64,000 bases of DNA from Streptomyces sp. DH41 (GTDB lineage: Bacteria > Actinomycetota > Actinomycetes > Streptomycetales > Streptomycetaceae), in assembly GCF_029813785.1 (NCBI RefSeq), contig NZ_JARVKY010000010.1, positions 220,679 through 284,678 on the forward strand. The letters run 5' to 3'. The notes under the pieces are model-generated. The model saw only the letters and a program-made list of their open reading frames with translations. It had not been told where the DNA came from and did not search any database. This document shows positions 34,088 to 42,148 of the stretch, piece after piece (position 1 is the first letter of the stretch; each line of letters starts with the position of its first letter). Made by a program: the position numbers and the translations under genes.

Positions 34088-34367
34088 GGTTGTCCGAATC
34101 CTCCGTCGGGGCCACGCGGCGCCCTCCCCTCCAGGCGCCCGGTCTCACTCGGTGCACGGCCCTGGGCTGAGTTTCATGGCCAGGCGCACCGGATCGCTCA
34201 CACTAACCGCCCTGTCCGGTGCGGGGCGACGGCAGTGCCGCATTCCACGGAACTTACAACTGGGCAATCCGGCGCATTCCTTGGAGAATTGTCCGCCTCT
34301 TTCACAGCATCCCCGCCCCAGCCCCGCGTTCGCCCCGCCTGTGCCGCGCGCCTTATTGAAACGCTCT

Positions 34368-35603
34368 TTACCCGCAGATGTCCTCCGCGGCGGTGTTCCC
34401 GCTGAACGTCGGCGCCGGGGAATCGCCGGCGCCGGGTTCGCGGGAGTTCCCGGAACCGGTCGCCTTGTCCCGCTCGGTCGCCGCCGTGATCGCCACGGGT
34501 TCGTCCGTCCGCAGGCGGGTGAACAGCTTCTCGGCGGCGGGCTCCACGAGTTGGTCGCGATTGGCGTCACCCGCGTACGACTCCCTGGGAACGGTCAGGA
34601 ACTGCACGCGTTCGGTGGGAATTCCGCGCAGCCCGCGCACGAGGTCGTACAGACCACGCAGGTTCGCCAGATCCGGATCCGTGGTGAGCGACGACGTGGC
34701 CGCGTCCAGAACGGGATACAGCTTCACCGGATTCAGCAGTACGTCATTGCTCTGCACCTTGTTGACGAGCGCCCCCAGGAAACGCTGCTGCCGGTCCATC
34801 CGGTCGGTGTCGCTGCCGTCTCCTAGCGACTTGCGGGCGCGGACGTAACCGAGCGCCTGCTCGCCGTCGAGCGTCACCCGGCCCGCGGGCAGCTTCAGCT
34901 TGGCGTCCTTGTCGTCGACCGGTTTCCGCAGGCACACCTCGACGCCGTCCAGCGCGTCCACCATCTCCTTGAAGCCCTGGAAGTCGACGACCACATGATG
35001 GTCGATCCGGATACCGGTCAGCTTCTCCACCGTCCGGACCGTGCACGCCGAACCGCCCGCCGCGAAGGCGTAGTTGAACTGCGTGAACACCGGCTCGGCG
35101 CGTGACCCGTCGGGGCGGCGGCAGTCGGGCACGTCCACCATCAGGTCGCGGGGGAGGGAGACGGCGGTGGCGCTGTCCCGGTCGGCGGCCAGGTGCAGCA
35201 GGATCGTGGTGTCCGACCGCTCGGTCCCGGAGTCCCGGCCGTAGCGCGCGTTGCCGTCACCGGAGCGCGAGTCGGAGCCGATCAGCAGGACGTTCCGCGC
35301 GTCGCGGACCAACGCGGTGGGCCGCTCTTTCTCGTACCGGGCGAGTTCGGCCGCCGCCGCCTCGTCCGACGTGATGTTGCCGTCCAGCTTGGTGTACACG
35401 GCCCACCCGGCGCCCACGGCACCGGCGGCCAGCACGGCGATCGCGAGCCCCGAACACCCCAGCCGCCGCCTCCGACGCCGCCGCCTCAGCCCCTTCCCTG
35501 TCGCGGAAACCCCCGCTCCGGGCCCCGGGGCACGCTCGGCGCCGCCCTCACCGAGGGGCGCGTCCGCGTCGTCATCGCCCACGTCTCCCTCCGTCCCGCT
35601 CAC
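34368..35603 (-). CDS. LCP family glycopolymer ligase, short form
   Basis: Protein of 411 residues: short acidic tail, Arg-rich stretch and transmembrane helix (GLAIAVLAAGAVGAGWAVYT), LCP domain with NVLLIGSDSRSGDGN, AVSLPRDLMVDVPDC and ALGYVRARKSLGDGSDTDRM. It lacks the LytR_C domain but ends AAEDICG, keeping a terminal cysteine. The GTG at 35603 is chosen because AGGAG lies five bases upstream; the ATG six codons earlier has no site. In orientation it is first of the leftward LCP array. The TIGR03089 gene lies further upstream on the same strand, separated by 332 bases with no gene. Confidence 0.9.
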   Translation of the reverse strand: MSGTEGDVGDDDADAPLGEGGAERAPGPGAGVSATGKGLRRRRRRRRLGCSGLAIAVLAAGAVGAGWAVYTKLDGNITSDEAAAAELARYEKERPTALVRDARNVLLIGSDSRSGDGNARYGRDSGTERSDTTILLHLAADRDSATAVSLPRDLMVDVPDCRRPDGSRAEPVFTQFNYAFAAGGSACTVRTVEKLTGIRIDHHVVVDFQGFKEMVDALDGVEVCLRKPVDDKDAKLKLPAGRVTLDGEQALGYVRARKSLGDGSDTDRMDRQQRFLGALVNKVQSNDVLLNPVKLYPVLDAATSSLTTDPDLANLRGLYDLVRGLRGIPTERVQFLTVPRESYAGDANRDQLVEPAAEKLFTRLRTDEPVAITAATERDKATGSGNSREPGAGDSPAPTFSGNTAAEDICG

Positions 35604-35935
35604 GTGCGCTCCTACGACCATGACCCGGTCGAGCGCCCGGGGCGGCACGGGACTGACCCGAACGGGTCACGCACACCCGGATCGTCCGGCAGCGCCACCG
35701 CCGTGCCCGGCCCCCACCGCGCAGGTCCCACCCCGGGGGACTGCCCCGCGCCGGCACGGACGTCGGGCGCCCCGCCAGCCCCGGGTCGCGTCCGGCCTGG
35801 CTTCCGGGACGGGCGCCCCGTCAGCCCCGGGTCGCTTGCGCCCCGTACCCACGGCGGACCCCTCGTCAGCGCCGGGTCACACGTCCCAGGGCCCCACCCC
35901 GACACCGAGTCCCCGCCCCCCCCGGGGCAGGCACC
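35604..35935. promoter_or_regulatory. 332-bp intergenic region with palindrome and direct repeats
   Basis: No gene is supported. It contains a perfect 16-base palindrome, TGACCCGAACGGGTCA (35654-35669), 51 bases before the LCP start, which could be an operator. Further from the start lie two 25-base near-identical GGGCGCCCCG(C/T)CAGCCCCGG copies (35765 and 35811) and a degenerate third copy near 35868. Confidence 0.5.
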
Positions 35936-36700
35936 TCACCGCGCCGTGGCCGAAACCCTCTCCGACTCGATCCGCTGGTCCACGACACCGGCACCGGCCT
36001 GCTCCAGATGCCGGCACAGCACCACGGAGCCCCCGCTGGCCAACGGCCCGTACAACCCCGCGCTCAACCCCTCCCACGTGTCGTACGGCAACCCCGACAG
36101 GATCCGCGCCCCCGACCCCGTGAGCCCCAGCCCGGACGCCTCCGCCCGAGCCCGCTCCACGACCTCCGCCCCGCTGAACTCCCGCCCGGCCACGATCAGC
36201 GCGGGCGTCTCCGGATCCACCGGCACGTACGGCACGAACCGGTCGCCCTGCCCCGGCACCTCCACCGCGTAATCGGCGAAGCCCTCCGGCGGCCGCGGCA
36301 CGAACCGCCCACCGAGCGGCCGCAGCGCCAGCGCGACCCGCGCGCCCGAGCACGCCCGTGCCGCCTCCAGCGCCTCAGGCTCCGGCCCGCTCACGACCAC
36401 GTCGGCCGCCGCCGGGTCACCCGCCACGTCGGCGACGACACCCACCGACGCGCACGCCAGCAGCCACACCGCCGTCTGCCAGTGCGCGGGCAACAGCAGA
36501 GCGACCCGGTCGCCGGGTTCGACGGACAGTTCGTCCTGGAGCAGATTCGCCGTCTTGGCCACCCAATTGGCGAAGGTGGCGACGGACAGTTCGACGCGTT
36601 CGCCGGTGGCGTCGTCGTAGAAGGTCACCAGGGGGCGTCCCGGGTCCGCGGCGAGCGCGGAACTCAGCAGGTCGGCAGGGGTGCGGTCGGTCGCGTTCAT
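35936..36700 (-). CDS. TIGR03089-family protein (AMP-binding-like)
   Basis: Protein of 254 residues resembling the N-terminal part of acyl-adenylate-forming enzymes: PLVTFYDDATGERVELS, NWVAKTANLLQDELSVEPGD and ALLLPAHWQTAVWLLACASV. It lacks the ATP-binding P-loop and the C-terminal domain of true AMP-ligases. This matches the actinobacterial family TIGR03089, which in other genomes also lies near LCP genes. Function unknown. Loss of the catalytic motifs makes an enzymatic role as a ligase unlikely. It is divergent from the amidase gene. Confidence 0.8.
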   Translation of the reverse strand: MNATDRTPADLLSSALAADPGRPLVTFYDDATGERVELSVATFANWVAKTANLLQDELSVEPGDRVALLLPAHWQTAVWLLACASVGVVADVAGDPAAADVVVSGPEPEALEAARACSGARVALALRPLGGRFVPRPPEGFADYAVEVPGQGDRFVPYVPVDPETPALIVAGREFSGAEVVERARAEASGLGLTGSGARILSGLPYDTWEGLSAGLYGPLASGGSVVLCRHLEQAGAGVVDQRIESERVSATAR

Positions 36701-36821
36701 CCGCGCAAGCGTACGCGGGCCCTGGGGCGCGCACCGAGCGTACGGCGTACCGCGCGGCCACCGGATCGGACGAAAACGCCCTACAGCCCGTCAGGTCACG
36801 AATGGACAGATTTGTACGACA

Positions 36822-38177
36822 ATGTCAACGATCAATGGCATGCGTGGATTTCTTGCTTCCTCGATCGGTGTCACGTGCGCGGCGGCCCTGGCCCTCCCGC
36901 TCGCCCCGCCCGCGGCGGCGGCAGCCACCTCCGCGGCCGAGCCCACGACCGGAAGAACGGCACGGTCCGAGGCACACGTCCCCGGCAGCACCCAGTCGCT
37001 GCCCCTCGCCCCCCTCACCCACAACCGCGCCCCCGGCGCCGCCGAACAGGGCGTGCCCCGCCGCGACGTACGCCACTTCTCGCTGGTCGGTGTCGTCTGG
37101 GACAACCCGGACACCGACCTGCACGGCCACGTCCAGGTCCGCACCCGTGCCACCGCCACCGGCACCTGGTCCGGCTGGCAGGAGCTGGAGACCCACAACG
37201 CCGACCACGCCGCCGACCCCGGCACCCCCGAAAGCACCTCGGGCCGCGTCCGCGGCGCCACCGCCCCGCTGTGGGTGGGCGAGTCCGACGGCGTGGAGGT
37301 ACGGGTCAGGGCGGAGCGAATTCCCGAAGCCGTCAAGGCCGCGGAGGCCACCGAGGCCGCCGCCTCCCCCCTCCCCACGGGCATGCGCCTCGAACTCGTC
37401 GACCCCGGTCAGGCCACCCCGCCCCCGGCGGCCCCGGGCCCGGAGGAGGGCCCCCGCACCACGGCCATGACGGCCGAGTCCGCGAAAGCCGTCGCCGCCT
37501 CCGCCGTCAACGCCGGCCTCGCCCCGCTCGGCGCCACCGAGATCCCGGCGGCGGGGCAGAGAGCGAAGCCGTACGTCGGCCCCCGCCCGAGCATCACCAC
37601 GCGCCGCGGCTGGGGCGCCGACGAGAGCCTGCGCGATCGGAAGTTCGTGTACACGAAGAAGGTCAAGGCGGCCTTCGTGCACCACTCGGCCACGGGCAAC
37701 AACTACACCTGCAAGCAGGCGCCGTCAGTCATTCGCAGTATCTACCGCTACCACGTCAACAGCATGGGCTGGCGCGACCTCGGCTACAACTTCCTCGTCG
37801 ACAAGTGCGGAAAGATCTACGAGGGGCGGGCCGGGGGCGTGTCCAAGGCGGTGCTGGGCGCCCACACCCTGGGGTTCAACTCCAACAGCATGGGCATCGC
37901 CGTCCTCGGCACCTACAGCTCCAAGAAGCCGTCGTCCGCCGCCGTGAAGGCGGTCGCCCGCCTCACCGCGTGGAAGCTCGGTCTGAACGGCATGAATCCG
38001 CGCGGAAAGACATACCTGAAGTCCGGTGGTGGCAATCTCTACCGAAAAGGCAAGAACGTACGACTGAACGTCATCTCCGGTCACCGCGACGGCTTCGCCA
38101 CGAGCTGCCCCGGCAAGGCGCTCTACGGCAAGCTCGGCACGACCCGCTCGACGGCGGCGAAGTACCAGGGCCGCTGA
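36822..38177 (+). CDS. PGRP-type N-acetylmuramoyl-L-alanine amidase, secreted
   Basis: Protein of 451 residues. A signal peptide (GFLASSIGVTCAAALALPLA, cleaved near APPAAAAA) leads a linker and a beta-rich N-terminal domain (about 60-160) containing SLVGVVWDNPDTDLHGHVQV. The C-terminal peptidoglycan-recognition/amidase_2 domain (about 250-440) starts SITTRRGWGADESLRD. Zinc ligands are visible: His in AAFVHHSATG, His in LGAHTLGFNS and Cys in GHRDGFATSCPG. It should cut the amide bond between muramic acid and the stem peptide in the cell wall. Either the ATG at 36822 or one at 36840 could be the start; neither has a good site. It is divergent from the TIGR03089 gene. Confidence 0.9.
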   Translation: MSTINGMRGFLASSIGVTCAAALALPLAPPAAAAATSAAEPTTGRTARSEAHVPGSTQSLPLAPLTHNRAPGAAEQGVPRRDVRHFSLVGVVWDNPDTDLHGHVQVRTRATATGTWSGWQELETHNADHAADPGTPESTSGRVRGATAPLWVGESDGVEVRVRAERIPEAVKAAEATEAAASPLPTGMRLELVDPGQATPPPAAPGPEEGPRTTAMTAESAKAVAASAVNAGLAPLGATEIPAAGQRAKPYVGPRPSITTRRGWGADESLRDRKFVYTKKVKAAFVHHSATGNNYTCKQAPSVIRSIYRYHVNSMGWRDLGYNFLVDKCGKIYEGRAGGVSKAVLGAHTLGFNSNSMGIAVLGTYSSKKPSSAAVKAVARLTAWKLGLNGMNPRGKTYLKSGGGNLYRKGKNVRLNVISGHRDGFATSCPGKALYGKLGTTRSTAAKYQGR

Positions 38178-38307
38178 GGACGTACACCGCCGCACCGCTA
38201 CACCGCACGACCCACCGCACGGCCATCGAAGACGCCATGGAACGGTCTGCATACACTGGCCGGCCGAAAGAAAGTTCGGCCGGTCCCGGCAGGAAGCAGA
38301 GACGACG

Positions 38308-39390
38308 GTGACAGAAGCGATCCTCCTGGTCGGCGGCAAGGGCACGCGGCTGCGTCCGCTCACGGTGCACACGCCCAAGCCCATGGTCAGGGCGGCGGGG
38401 GTGCCGTTCCTCACGCATCAGCTGGCGCGGGCGAAGGCGGCGGGCGTCGACCACATCGTCCTCGCGACGAGCTACCTGGCAGAGGTCTTCGAACCGCACT
38501 TCGGTGACGGCTCGTCCCTGGGCCTCCACCTCGAGTACGTCACGGAGGAGGAGCCGCTCGGCACGGGCGGCGCGATCCGCAACGTGGCGTCCCGGCTGCA
38601 CTCGGGCCCCGACGACCCGGTCCTCATCTTCAACGGGGACATCCTGACGGGCCTGGACATCGGCGCGCTGGTCCGCACGCACGAGACGACGGGCGCGGAC
38701 GTCTCCCTGCACCTGACGAAGGTGACCGACCCGAGGGCGTACGGCCTGGTCCCGACGGACGACACGGGCCGGGTGCTGGCCTTCCTGGAGAAGCCCCAGA
38801 CCCCCGAGGAGATCGTCACCGACCAGATCAACGCGGGGGCGTACGTCTTCCGCCGCTCGGTCATCGACACGATCCCGCACGGCCGCCCCGTCTCGGTCGA
38901 ACGCGAGACCTTCCCGGAACTGCTGGCCACCGGAGCCCACCTCCAGGGCATGGTGGACTCCACGTACTGGCTGGACCTGGGCACCCCGGCGGCCTTCGTA
39001 CGCGGGTCGGCGGACCTGGTCCTGGGCCGTGCCCCGTCTCCGGCGATACCGGGCCGCTGCGGCGACCGTCTCGTCCTCCCCACGGCACGGGTCGCGCCCG
39101 ACGCCAAGCTGGCCGGCGGCACGGTGGTCGGCGAGGGCGCCTTCGTGGCGGAGGGCGCGCGCGTCTTCGGCAGCACGATCCTGCCCGGCGCCGTCATCGA
39201 ACCGGGCGCCGTCATCACCGACTCCCTGATCGGCACCCGGGCCCGCGTCGGCACCCGCTCGATACTCAGCGACACGGTCATCGGGGACGGCGCCGTCATC
39301 GGCGCCGACAACGAACTCCGCTCCGGCGCCCGCATCTGGTGCGACGCCCACATCCCCCCGGCATCCCTGCGCTTCTCCTCAGACGCGTAG
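38308..39390 (+). CDS. manC: Mannose-1-phosphate guanylyltransferase
   Basis: Nucleotidyltransferase of 360 residues. The N-terminal Rossmann-like domain begins with AILLVGGKGTRLRPLTVHTP followed by KPM, the signature of NDP-sugar pyrophosphorylases. The product-binding motifs FNGDILTG and LEKPQTPEEI follow. The last 100 residues are a left-handed beta-helix made of hexapeptide repeats. It condenses mannose-1-phosphate and GTP to GDP-mannose. With manB (53418) and manA (56485) it completes the pathway from fructose-6-phosphate, feeding protein O-mannosylation and mannosylated lipids. Other NDP-sugar pyrophosphorylases share the motifs; the GDP-mannose call rests on similarity to the recalled S. 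coelicolor manC and on context. Confidence 0.87.
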   Translation: MTEAILLVGGKGTRLRPLTVHTPKPMVRAAGVPFLTHQLARAKAAGVDHIVLATSYLAEVFEPHFGDGSSLGLHLEYVTEEEPLGTGGAIRNVASRLHSGPDDPVLIFNGDILTGLDIGALVRTHETTGADVSLHLTKVTDPRAYGLVPTDDTGRVLAFLEKPQTPEEIVTDQINAGAYVFRRSVIDTIPHGRPVSVERETFPELLATGAHLQGMVDSTYWLDLGTPAAFVRGSADLVLGRAPSPAIPGRCGDRLVLPTARVAPDAKLAGGTVVGEGAFVAEGARVFGSTILPGAVIEPGAVITDSLIGTRARVGTRSILSDTVIGDGAVIGADNELRSGARIWCDAHIPPASLRFSSDA

Positions 39391-39418
39391 CCACGCACTC
39401 GCGCCACTGCGGGCAGTC

Positions 39419-39454
39419 GTGCCTCCCCCAGTGCCTGAACGGCCTGGGAGGCAC
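39419..39454. terminator. Hairpin after manC
   Basis: GTGCCTCCC (39419-39427) pairs with GGGAGGCAC (39446-39454). It lies 29 bases after the manC stop and before the tandem repeats, between convergent genes. Confidence 0.6.
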
Positions 39455-39483
39455 CCCGCAGCGCCGGGCCACGCACCCACCCC

Positions 39484-39627
39484 CGCCCCACACCCACGCC
39501 GGGCAACCGCCCCACACTCATGCCGGGCAACCGCCCCACACTCATGCCGGGCAGCCGCCCCACACTCATGCCGGGCAGCCGCCCCACACTCATGCCGGGC
39601 AGCCGCCCCACACCCGCAACCGGCAAC
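39484..39627. repeat. 24-bp tandem repeat, six units
   Basis: Six head-to-tail units of CGCCCCACACTCATGCCGGG plus CAGC or CAAC, starting at 39484, 39508, 39532, 39556, 39580 and 39604. The three inner units are identical, the second differs at one base and the outer two are more degenerate. It lies between convergent manC and the glycosylase gene. It is shorter and more regular than a CRISPR, with no spacers. Confidence 0.95.
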
Positions 39628-39655
39628 CGGCCCTCACCGTCCCGGCGCGCCAACC

Positions 39656-40660
39656 TCAGAGCCGCTCAATCCCCCGCGGAGCCATCCGCGGCGCCCGCCG
39701 CCCCGGCACTCGCCCACTCAGCAACACCAACCGGGCCGCCCGATGCCGCTGCCCGGCATACGGCTCCAGCAACCGCAGCATCGCCAAGTCGTCCGCGTCC
39801 CGGTCCCCGCCCAGCGCGAACCCCACGATCCCCGGCAGGTGCAGATCCCCCACCGTCACCTCGTCCGGAGCCCCATGGCTGCGCTGCACGGTCTCGGTGG
39901 ACGTCCACGGTCCGATCCCGGACACGACCTCCAGCCGCTCCCGCGCCGCCACCGGCTCCATCCCGGCCGCCTCCTCCAGCCGCGCGGCGACCCGCACCGC
40001 CCGCAGGATCGTCGACGCCCGCTTGTCGTCCACGCCGGCCTTGTGCCACTCCCAGGACGGGATCAGCGCCCACGTCCGCGCCGCCGGCATGACACACATC
40101 CGCCCGGGCGCGGGTCCCGGCGCCGGCTCCCCGTACTTCCGTACGAGCAGCCGCCACGCCTGGTAGGCCTCCAGCGTCGTGACCTTCTGCTCCAGGATCG
40201 ACGGAATCAGTGATTCCAGGACCAGCCCGGTCCGGGTCAGCCGCAGCCCCGGCCGCCGATGCGCCGTGATCGCCAGCAACCGGTGCCGCGGCACGAACGC
40301 CGACGGGTCGTCGTCGGCGCCGAGCATCCGTGGCAGCCGCTCCAGCAGCCATTCCGCCCCGGGCCCCCAGGCCTCGCCCCGCACCTCACCGCCGCGCGCG
40401 GTGACTCGTAGCGTGCCCGGCCCCGCGGGCGTCCGGCTGGCCCGCCACACCGACCCGTCCGGCATCGTCCGGAACGTCGGATCGCCCGGACCGCGCCGCA
40501 GCGGGCCGAGGACCAGCCCGATCTCCAGCGGCCCGTCCGGCGTCCACGCCCGCACCTTCGCCGGCGCGGCGGCCTGCCGGGGCACACCACCCGCGGGTAC
40601 GACGGCCTCCCCGGCGCGTACCGAAGCGCGCGCGGGTCGGGGAGCGAAACGTCCTGCCAC
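39656..40660 (-). CDS. HhH-GPD DNA glycosylase (AlkA-like)
   Basis: Protein of 334 residues. The C-terminal half carries the helix-hairpin-helix motif LEVVSGIGPWTSTETVQR and, 18 residues later, the catalytic Asp in TVGDLHLPG. LVLESLIPSILEQKVTTLEA, a conserved helix of AlkA-type enzymes, lies around residue 150. The N-terminal half resembles the AlkA N-domain. There is no Fe-S cysteine cluster. It probably excises alkylated purines. The open frame starts at 40660 within an Ala/Arg-rich segment. It lies downstream of fbiB on the same strand, 72 bases apart. Confidence 0.87.
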   Translation of the reverse strand: MAGRFAPRPARASVRAGEAVVPAGGVPRQAAAPAKVRAWTPDGPLEIGLVLGPLRRGPGDPTFRTMPDGSVWRASRTPAGPGTLRVTARGGEVRGEAWGPGAEWLLERLPRMLGADDDPSAFVPRHRLLAITAHRRPGLRLTRTGLVLESLIPSILEQKVTTLEAYQAWRLLVRKYGEPAPGPAPGRMCVMPAARTWALIPSWEWHKAGVDDKRASTILRAVRVAARLEEAAGMEPVAARERLEVVSGIGPWTSTETVQRSHGAPDEVTVGDLHLPGIVGFALGGDRDADDLAMLRLLEPYAGQRHRAARLVLLSGRVPGRRAPRMAPRGIERL

Positions 40661-40732
40661 GAAAGAGGTCCTTGGGAACGGGGGAAACGCGAAGGCGAAG
40701 TCCCTACGAGGGTAGAGGTTCGCCCCGACAGC

Positions 40733-42148
40733 TCACCGCACCTCGATGAACGCCCCCGCGTCCCGCTCCGGCCGTGCCTTCGGTTCCCGGGCGGGATGGC
40801 CGACCGCGACCGCGCCCATCGGGTCCCAGTCGCCCGGCAGCCCGAGCACCTCCCGTACGACGTCCCGGCAGAACATGGTCGAGGACACCCAGGCCGAACC
40901 CAGCCGCTCCCCGGCGAGCGCGACGAGCAGGTTCTGTACGCCCGCGCCGGTGGCGACCACGAACATCTCCCGCTCGGCCCCGTCGCGGCGCGCGTCGCCG
41001 TACGTGTGGGAGCCGTCCATGACCAGGCAGGGGACGACGAGGTACGGCGCGTCTCGCAGTACGTCGCCGCGTCTGACCCGCTTGGCGACGGACTCCTCGC
41101 TCTTGCCGTCCCGCCGCAGGTCCGCGATCCAGGCGTCCCGCATCGCGTCCAGCAGCCGGGTGCGGGAGGCGGCAGACTCCAGCAGCACGAAACGCCACGG
41201 TGTCGTGTGGTGCGGCGCCGGCGCCGTCACCGCCGCGGCGACCGCCCGGCGCACGGCATCCGGATCGACCGGCTCGTCCGTGAAGGCCCGTACCGTACGG
41301 CGCTGGGTGACCGCCTGCCGTACCGCCTCCGACGTGCCCAGCCGGAACATGTCGTCGCGCGCGCCGCGCACCATCGCCCGCGCGCCCTCGCCGTCGTCCT
41401 CGGCCACGACCTGAGGCAGCCCGCGCACGACGGCGACGGGCAGCCCCGCGGCCTTCCCCTTGACCAGGTCCCCCGCGGCGGCGAGCTCGTCGGCGGTGGC
41501 GACGACGGTGGCGCCGAGCGGATTGCCGTGCGCGTCCGTGCCCCCGCGCAGGTCGTCGAGGACCCGCACGCCGGCGGCACCGATCGCCACGTCCGTGAGC
41601 CCGGCCCGCCAGGGCCGGCCGAACGTGTCGGTGACGACCACGCCGACGTTCACGCCCAGCGCGTCGCGCAGAGCGTCGCGCAGGCCGCGCGCGGAGGCGT
41701 CCGGGTCCTCGGGGAGCAGCAGCACCGTCCCGGAGGGGGTGTTGGAGGCGTCGACCCCGGCCGCCGCCATGATCAGCCCCTGGCGGTTCTCCACGATGCG
41801 CAGCGCGCCGCGCCGGGCCACCACCCGTACGGTCTCCGCGTCGATCGCGGCCTCCCGGTCGGTGGCCCGCACGACACGCCCCTCGGCCTTGGACACGATC
41901 TTGGACGTGACGAGCAGCACGTCCCCGTCGGCCAGCCCGGGCTCGGCCGCCGCGATCAGCTTGGCCAGGTCGTCGCCCGGCTGGACCTCCGGCAGGCCGG
42001 GGACGGCCCACACCCGGTAGCCGTGCCGGTTGTCACTCCGGTGGTCGCCCCGGTGGCCATCGAGGTGGTCGTCCCGGTGGCCATCGAGGTGGTCGTCCCG
42101 GTGGCCGGACGCCTCCGCGCGCACGCCGCCGCTCGCCCCGTCGCTCAC
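40733..42148 (-). CDS. fbiB: Coenzyme F420:L-glutamate ligase, FbiB type (CofE plus nitroreductase domain)
   Basis: Protein of 471 residues joining two domains. The CofE ligase domain (about 35-270) has DVLLVTSKIVSKAEGR, VVVTDTFGRPWRAGLTDVAI and GTDAHGNPLGA; it adds gamma-linked glutamates to F420-0 using GTP. The C-terminal nitroreductase-like FMN-binding domain (about 280-465) has RRTVRAFTDEPVD, PHHTTPWRFVLLES and SAWVSSTMFC. The GTG at 42148 overlaps the fbiA stop (GTGA) with GGAGG upstream. The frame stays open far upstream, but only as a shadow of fbiA. Unusually, residues about 16-38 are His/Asp-rich octapeptide repeats encoded by 24-base tandem repeats. Confidence 0.93.
   Translation of the reverse strand: MSDGASGGVRAEASGHRDDHLDGHRDDHLDGHRGDHRSDNRHGYRVWAVPGLPEVQPGDDLAKLIAAAEPGLADGDVLLVTSKIVSKAEGRVVRATDREAAIDAETVRVVARRGALRIVENRQGLIMAAAGVDASNTPSGTVLLLPEDPDASARGLRDALRDALGVNVGVVVTDTFGRPWRAGLTDVAIGAAGVRVLDDLRGGTDAHGNPLGATVVATADELAAAGDLVKGKAAGLPVAVVRGLPQVVAEDDGEGARAMVRGARDDMFRLGTSEAVRQAVTQRRTVRAFTDEPVDPDAVRRAVAAAVTAPAPHHTTPWRFVLLESAASRTRLLDAMRDAWIADLRRDGKSEESVAKRVRRGDVLRDAPYLVVPCLVMDGSHTYGDARRDGAEREMFVVATGAGVQNLLVALAGERLGSAWVSSTMFCRDVVREVLGLPGDWDPMGAVAVGHPAREPKARPERDAGAFIEVR
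42039..42106. repeat. 24-bp tandem repeat inside fbiB
   Basis: Two perfect units CGGTGGCCATCGAGGTGGTC plus GTCC (42051-42074 and 42075-42098) are flanked by partial copies on both sides. On the minus strand they encode the octapeptide GHRDDHLD repeated, giving a His/Asp-rich N-terminal tail. Confidence 0.93.

Noticed and set aside
39484..39627. Possible CRISPR array
   Set aside because: Units are contiguous without unique spacers, and no cas genes are nearby.
38472..39653. Minus-strand open frame with GRLPGMSV octapeptide repeats
   Set aside because: It is antisense to manC through most of its length, has no plausible start, and the octapeptide arises from the 24-bp intergenic repeat read in one frame.
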